This document shows positions 59,461-64,000 of a stretch of 64,000 nucleotides of DNA, in pieces (within the stretch, counting starts at the first letter, position 1; every line of letters starts with the position of its first letter). Where the stretch lies: assembly GCA_010093515.1 (NCBI GenBank), contig MU001682.1, forward strand, positions 255,997-319,996, read 5' to 3'. This DNA is from Lineolata rhizophorae. Its lineage: Eukaryota > Ascomycota > Dothideomycetes > Lineolatales > Lineolataceae. The notes below the pieces were generated by a model. The model was not told the DNA's origin, did no database searches, and worked only from the letters and a program-made list of their open reading frames with translations. A program made the translations under genes and the position numbers.

Positions 59461-60975
59461 TCACATGTCCTGGTAGGCGTGCACGCCCTTGTTTCTCAGC
59501 ATGGCCCGCATCTTGGCTAGGTATATCTGGACTTCCTCCGGGCTCCACTTCAAGTAATTTGTCAGCAGGAACATGCACCAGCCCTCCATGCTGGACTCCC
59601 AGTGTAGTCGGTTCCACCTGCCGATCTCCTTGAGCTTTTCGTCCTTGACCCACGGGCCCATGGGCCACTTGGTCCTGATCTCGACCACGTCCACGAAGCC
59701 GGCGTCCTTGATACCTTGTTTCATCTCGTCCACCGTTCGCAACGACTTTCCGAATTCGTCCCCGGCGCGGAGCGAGACCTCCCCCCACTGGTGGAATATG
59801 CTGTCCGGCTTTACTGTGCCATCGTCAGACTTCGGGACGACGCCCATCTCTGACTGTTCGATCCATCCACCAGGCTTTGTGTGCCTACAACACCGTCAGC
59901 GATTACCAACCAGATCGGCTCTGAAGCACACGGCCGGTCGTGAACGGGATCAGGTCGTACTTGAAGCATTGCTCGTAAAACGCAGGCCAGTCGGCCACGC
60001 AGCCGTAGAGGGATCGTATGTGGACGAAGTCGAAACTCTCCTTCCGGTACGTCCAGTCCATGCAGCAATCGTCGATCTCAAATTGAAGATTGGGCGGGAC
60101 GGATAAGGGCTGTATTGGGCTGAGGTCCGTACCGATGACAGATGCCGACGGATAGTGGTCCGCAAAATCTCTGGATATCGTATGCGGTTAGGGAAGCTGA
60201 GCTCGGATTTCGAGGGCGGCCGACTACAACTCAACTCACATTGCCCATATCCCCGTCCCGGTCCCGACGTCGAGCACACGCTATCTCGGGGTCAACACCA
60301 ACATAGCAAGGCTTCCGGAGCGCCATTCTCACCTGGGGATTCTGAAGCGGGGCAAGGTGGAGGTTTCCATCTTTTGTTAGGGTCCAGATGTGATGGCTGG
60401 AACGATTCAGCGAGGGGACAAAAGTTCCGGGCGAATGGATGACGCCTTACGCAATGTCTAGGCTATCTGACTGCTGTTCATCGTTGGGTCCCCTGCGTAC
60501 GTCTTAGCAGCCTTTTCGCGATCAATAGCAGGCGGCTCATCGGATACCAGTACTGCCCTTTCTGCGGTTGGTCGGCTGCAAGTTAGTGGAACGACGCCGG
60601 AGTCGCGCGGAATTCAATATGGACGGACCCTGAACGCATGATAACGCCTTCCGTTTTGGAAGTGGTAGTCCTCGATGGATGATCGCAAAGACGTCGTGTC
60701 CCTGGTAGGAGAGTGGTCAGAGAGCGCGATAGTGGGGTTGAAGGGCCTCTCACGTACGATGCCACGTCGTCATCGTCGTAGGCCGAATCCGTTTCGTCCT
60801 GCGCCCTCGGGACGTCAACAATGGTTAGGGAAAGCTACGACGGGAGCTGGCCTGAGATTTGGGATTTGGGGTTGCGCACGTCTGCGACCTCGAGATCGTT
60901 CTGGGTGGCGCCCTGGATGTCGAGGGGGGTGGTTGAAGGGCCGGCGGCGGTCTGGGAAGCAGCTTGGTCAGCCAT
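59461..60975 (-). CDS. LaeA-like SAM-dependent methyltransferase
   Basis: Nine exons on the minus strand: 60975-60880, 60798-60758, 60701-60629, 60561-60548, 60492-60451, 60396-60333, 60280-60240, 60170-59961 and 59884-59461, giving 334 residues. The N terminus is followed by [54 protein letters not shown] and the SAM motif [19 protein letters not shown] (about 110-127), then [20 protein letters not shown] and [10 protein letters not shown]. This is the fungal class I methyltransferase family that includes LaeA-like factors and biosynthetic methyltransferases. The fourth exon has 14 nt. Frame agreement supports the model: all nine pieces join without a stop. Divergent from the P450 (275 bp). 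The role, regulator or pathway enzyme, cannot be told. Confidence 0.85.
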
Positions 60976-61250
60976 GGTGGCGATGGCAGAGCGCAGAATG
61001 GATCGCGTGAGGCAGGGTTAGGTGTGGGAGGGAGGAGACGGATTCCAAGCCGCTGTTATCAGCGGCCGGCCCGGGGCGCGGGAGTTTCGTTCCGGGCGTG
61101 CGGCAATTGGCTAGGCCGGGGCCCTGGCTGCTGGGCCGCCTTGGCAGCGGGTAGCTCGCCGACTAGCGGCGCGGCAGCTGTTCGACTTACGGTGCGGGTA
61201 CAAGACGGGCGGTTCGCCCGTCCCCTTGGGCCTGGCGAGGGGCCCTCTCG
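60976..61250. promoter_or_regulatory. Divergent promoter of the methyltransferase and P450 genes
   Basis: A 275-bp GC-rich spacer between two start codons, short enough for shared control. No binding site is recognised. Confidence 0.45.
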
Positions 61251-63228
61251 ATGCACCCGAACGACCCGACCATGGCCGCTGCAGTCATCTCCGCTGATAC
61301 TGCGGCCGGCTGGGCTGTCCTGGCCGCCGTCGCATTGCTGACGTTCCTGGCGTACCGGCTCATTTATCGCGTCTACCTGCACCCGCTGGCTAGGTTCCCG
61401 GGCCCCCCCGCCGCCGCCGTGACCTGGTGGTGGAAGACGTACGTCGAGGTGATCCGGGGCCGCTCCTTCTGCCACGCCCTGGAGGGGGTGCACGCCCAGT
61501 ACGGTATGGCCGTGGCCATTCTTCCCCATTCCCCCATACCCACGCCTGGACCCGCATTTGCTGACGCACTGGCTAGGCGACATTATCCGCATCGGCCCCG
61601 ACGAGGTTTGCATACACGCCCCTCGCCTGCCGTCCCTCCTGGCGTTAGCTAACCACTTTGGCCCCTCCTAAAGCTCCATTTCGCCAATCCGCAGGCCTAT
61701 CTCGACATATACAACGCCAAGAACCGCTGGAACAAGGAGCCCAAGCTCTACCACTGCTTCAATGAAGACCGGTCCTCGTTCGGCTTCCTCACGTATAGGG
61801 AGGCCAAGGAGCGCAAGGACATCCTCAACAAGACCTTCTCGCCCAAGGCAATAGAGCAGGTCCAAGGCCTCGTCTTGGAGAAGGTATCCACCCTCCGCGC
61901 CCATGTCCCGGGCGTTGGGAACGCTGATCGTTCGCTAGGTCGACGCGCTCGCTGCAGCTTTCGACCGAGATGTCGAGCAGGACACCCCGACGAACATGTC
62001 ATATGCGTTCCGGTGCATGACCATGGACATAATTACGTACCTCTGTTTCGGCCACGCCGTGGACGCCTTGAAGGTTCCAAACTATCGCGCCCCGATTATC
62101 GAGGCCATGGATGCCGCCTTGGGCTCGTTCGTCCTCTTCAGGAACTTTGAGTGGTTCAAGAGCTTGATACTGGGAATTCCGCCGAGGATCTCCCGCGTCA
62201 TTAGCCCACCGACCCGCGGGCTGGCCGAGCTGCAACTAGTAGATGCGCCTCCTCCGTGCCTGTCTCGCCAGCCTCGTGATTGGCTAACTTGTTTCTAGAC
62301 GCTTCTCGAGCAGATTTCGGAGCTTACTGAGCATCCCGAAAGTCTCGACCACCTCCCTCACAAGATGACCATTTATCACGCTCTGATGGACAAGGACTCT
62401 TATCAAAACGGAACCGTACCCTCAGCGGGCAGTTTGTACGAGGAAGCGCAGGCTCTCATGTTTGCCGGCGGGGATACGACCGGCAACACGCTCATGATGT
62501 GCTCGTTCCACTTGATGAAAAACCCGGAAGCGCACGCCAAGTTGAGGATGGAGCTCCGGGCGGCCTGGCCGGACATCCACCAACCTTCGCCGTCGTTGAG
62601 AGAGCTAGAAAAGCTCCCGTACCTGAACGGGGTTATTAAGGAGGGGCTGAGATTGACCTCTGGCGTCGTATCTGGCCTGTTGCGAATCGTGCCGCCAGAA
62701 GGAGCAAAAATCGCTGGCACGTTCGTTCCCGGCGGAGTAAGTGATGCCTTTGGAAGCAGAGCGGTGCTTCGCATCGTCCTTGATTTCCGCTGACATCGAC
62801 CACAGACGATTGTGTCGTGCGGGAGTACGTTTGTGCACTATAACCCAAAACTCTTCCCTGAGCCGCAGGAATTCCGTCCCGAGAGGTGGATCGAGAATCC
62901 ATCGTTGGACAACTATCAGGTAGCTTTTTCGAAAGGCCCGCGAATGTGCCTGGGTATCAAGTAAGTAGTCGAGTGCCTCTGCATGAGCCCAGGATTTGTT
63001 AACGCGCTGCAGCCTTGCCTGGGTCGAACTTCGATACACCGTCGCTCGTATCTGGCGCTTCTACGACATGAAGGCCGACGCCTCCTCGTACGTATTACCA
63101 GCCCAATGAATTACCCGGACGGAGCTAACTAGAGAAACAGCGCCAAGTCTCTCCCATTCAGAGACACGTTTCTTCCATCATATGAGGGGGCACCGGTCAT
63201 GGCTAGAATGGAGAAGGTGACCGCGTGA
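61251..63228 (+). CDS. Cytochrome P450 monooxygenase
   Basis: Eight exons: 61251-61503, 61577-61605, 61695-61883, 61939-62238, 62299-62736, 62806-62960, 63013-63087 and 63141-63228, giving about 508 residues. An N-terminal membrane anchor (AGWAVLAAVALLTFLAYRLIYR) is followed by HPLARFPGPP. The I-helix AGGDTTGN is at about 309-316, the ExxR pair KEGLR at about 370-374, PERW at about 431 and the heme loop FSKGPRMCLG with Cys near 450. ER-bound class II P450s oxidise hydrophobic substrates with a reductase. The protein resembles fungal trichodiene oxygenase-like P450s. Splicing after exon 2 is uncertain: the frame reads on as VCIHAP before any good donor, while the GTTTGC donor drops that segment. 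A second ATG at 61272 could be used. Substrate unknown. Confidence 0.88.
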
Positions 63229-63700
63229 TGGAAGATGGTCCCTAAAATTGTAGATGATCCTTAGGACTGTAGATGATCCCTAGGATTGAAGATGATCCCT
63301 GGAATTGTTAGCTAGTGGCGGTTTTCTGCAATTTGAAAATTTGGCTCAGTTCTCGGGCATTTCTAAACTAGGGAGCCCCATTGACTGCTTCTGTGCTTCT
63401 GGACTCTCTGATGCGAAAATCGCGAGGTCTACTCGTGAGGTGCAACTCGAGGAACAGCAAGGCGAGCCGACCAGAGTCAGATTTTAATCTTCGCACCTAA
63501 CGGCAAGTTAGCACCACGTTTAAGAAGGTTCTTTCGTATGTAAAAGACGAGGTCGTAGCCGCTGTATTAGTATATCGTTCCACGAATATTTTTACTAATT
63601 CTTACAATTAAAGGGCAACGCCGGACTTGCACATAACGCCCGATACTCGTCATTTTGTCCGATGTCAGTGCCGGAGTCAAACTAATAATGTTGTGCGAAC
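63229..63700. other. Convergent spacer
   Basis: 472 bp between the P450 stop and the end of the next gene. Holds three near-copies of a GTAGATGATCCCTAGGATT-like 20-bp unit at 63240-63305. No gene. Confidence 0.5.
63240..63308 (+). repeat. Short tandem repeat, about 20-bp unit
   Basis: Three to four copies of a unit like TGTAGATGATCCCTAGGATT directly behind the P450 stop codon. Confidence 0.8.
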
Positions 63701-64000
63701 CTATCCGTCCCGCCGGCGACGCTGGGGATCATCCTCGTATCTTTGGCGCTGACTCTTAGCGTAGCCGGCGGTGCGCCGAGATGAGCTTTCTTTGTAGCCG
63801 TTTCGGTCCCGTTCGCGGTAATCTCTGCCCACGTCGTCTTCGTCATCCCTCTCGTACTTGTCCCTTTTCCGGCGGTCCCACTCTTTGCGGTTCGGGTCGT
63901 CATAGCCATGGTTCCTGTCCTTGCGTGAGCGTTCCTTGCGCCGGTGGCGATGCTCGTCGTCGCTGCCGTGCCTATCTTTCCGCCGCCGATCCTCTCGCCT
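63701..64000 (-). CDS. 3' end of an Arg/Asp/Glu-rich protein, probably splicing related
   Basis: An open minus-strand frame enters from the window edge and stops at TAG 63703-63701, giving the last 99 residues. It contains no Met, so ORF callers miss it. The sequence is dense in RR, RD and RE pairs: DEHRHRRKERSRKDRNHGYDDPNRKEWDRRKRDKYERDDEDD, and ends in RRRRDG. This RD/RE composition is found at ends of many RNA-processing proteins. Which protein it belongs to cannot be told from this part. Confidence 0.7.
   Translation of the reverse strand, partial: RREDRRRKDRHGSDDEHRHRRKERSRKDRNHGYDDPNRKEWDRRKRDKYERDDEDDVGRDYRERDRNGYKESSSRRTAGYAKSQRQRYEDDPQRRRRDG

Noticed and set aside
60451-60561. Frameshift in the methyltransferase gene between YWYP and DEPPAID-like frames
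   Set aside because: A GTATCC donor after TACTG and an AG at about 60493 give KGQYW-GPNDEQQ in frame; the apparent break was intronic sequence.
54392-63228. Hidden PKS, NRPS or terpene synthase in the metabolic block
   Set aside because: No ketosynthase, adenylation-thiolation or DDxxD/NSE motifs were found in any frame; the AMP-binding gene is a stand-alone ligase.

Overview
The window is chromosomal DNA of a filamentous ascomycete. Short introns (about 50-150 bp) with GT-AG ends and CTAAC-like branch points, GC-rich coding exons, AT-rich patches that look RIP-mutated, and the gene set (PAN1, an Msn2/4-type factor, Hsp30-type small heat shock protein, a LaeA-like methyltransferase) all fit Pezizomycotina. 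A GC-rich Sordariomycete, perhaps Hypocreales, is the best guess. Most genes are split, so exon joins were worked out by eye from splice sites and reading-frame agreement with the known families; no alignment was run.

Layout. 1-937: 3' end of an NSRP1-like splicing factor. 3930-10278: ARPC1 and a U1A/U2B''-type RRM protein (divergent pair), then ATG10 and a CHK2-type FHA kinase (divergent pair). 11117-12487: ARO3-type DAHP synthase. 12488-17262: no confident gene. 17263-20188: FAH-domain hydrolase, the LYR protein SDHAF1/Sdh6 and an Hsp30-type small heat shock protein. 20914-22373: a Tc1/mariner element with terminal repeats and TA duplication, transposase decayed. 24710-30981: Sfk1-like membrane protein and RPL36 (divergent), TUG/Ubx4 and Txl1 (divergent). 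30982-38512: 7.5 kb without a recognisable gene, rich in simple repeats. 38513-51870: Msn2/4-like zinc-finger factor, DPH6, MRI1, a 99-residue coiled-coil protein and PAN1. 51871-54391: AT-rich decayed repeat DNA. 54392-63228: MFS transporter, peroxisomal 4CL-like acyl-CoA ligase, LaeA-like methyltransferase and cytochrome P450. 63701-64000: 3' end of an Arg/Asp-rich protein.

Most of the window is core housekeeping: actin patch endocytosis (ARPC1, PAN1), splicing (NSRP1-like, U1A/U2B''), autophagy, DNA-damage checkpoint, aromatic amino acid and methionine salvage (ARO3, MRI1), translation (RPL36, DPH6), mitochondrial complex II assembly and p97/proteasome cofactors (Ubx4, Txl1). The accessory part is the four-gene block at 54.4-63.2 kb, which has the make-up of a small specialised-metabolism or detoxification cluster next to repeat-rich DNA and contains no backbone synthase inside the window.

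The points most worth a second look are that four-gene block, a lysine/poly(A) upstream ORF 23 bp before the Msn2/4-like start, two in-frame starts of the small heat shock gene (one adding a mitochondrial-type leader), microexons of 11, 14 and 17 nt, and a frame discontinuity in the FAH gene.
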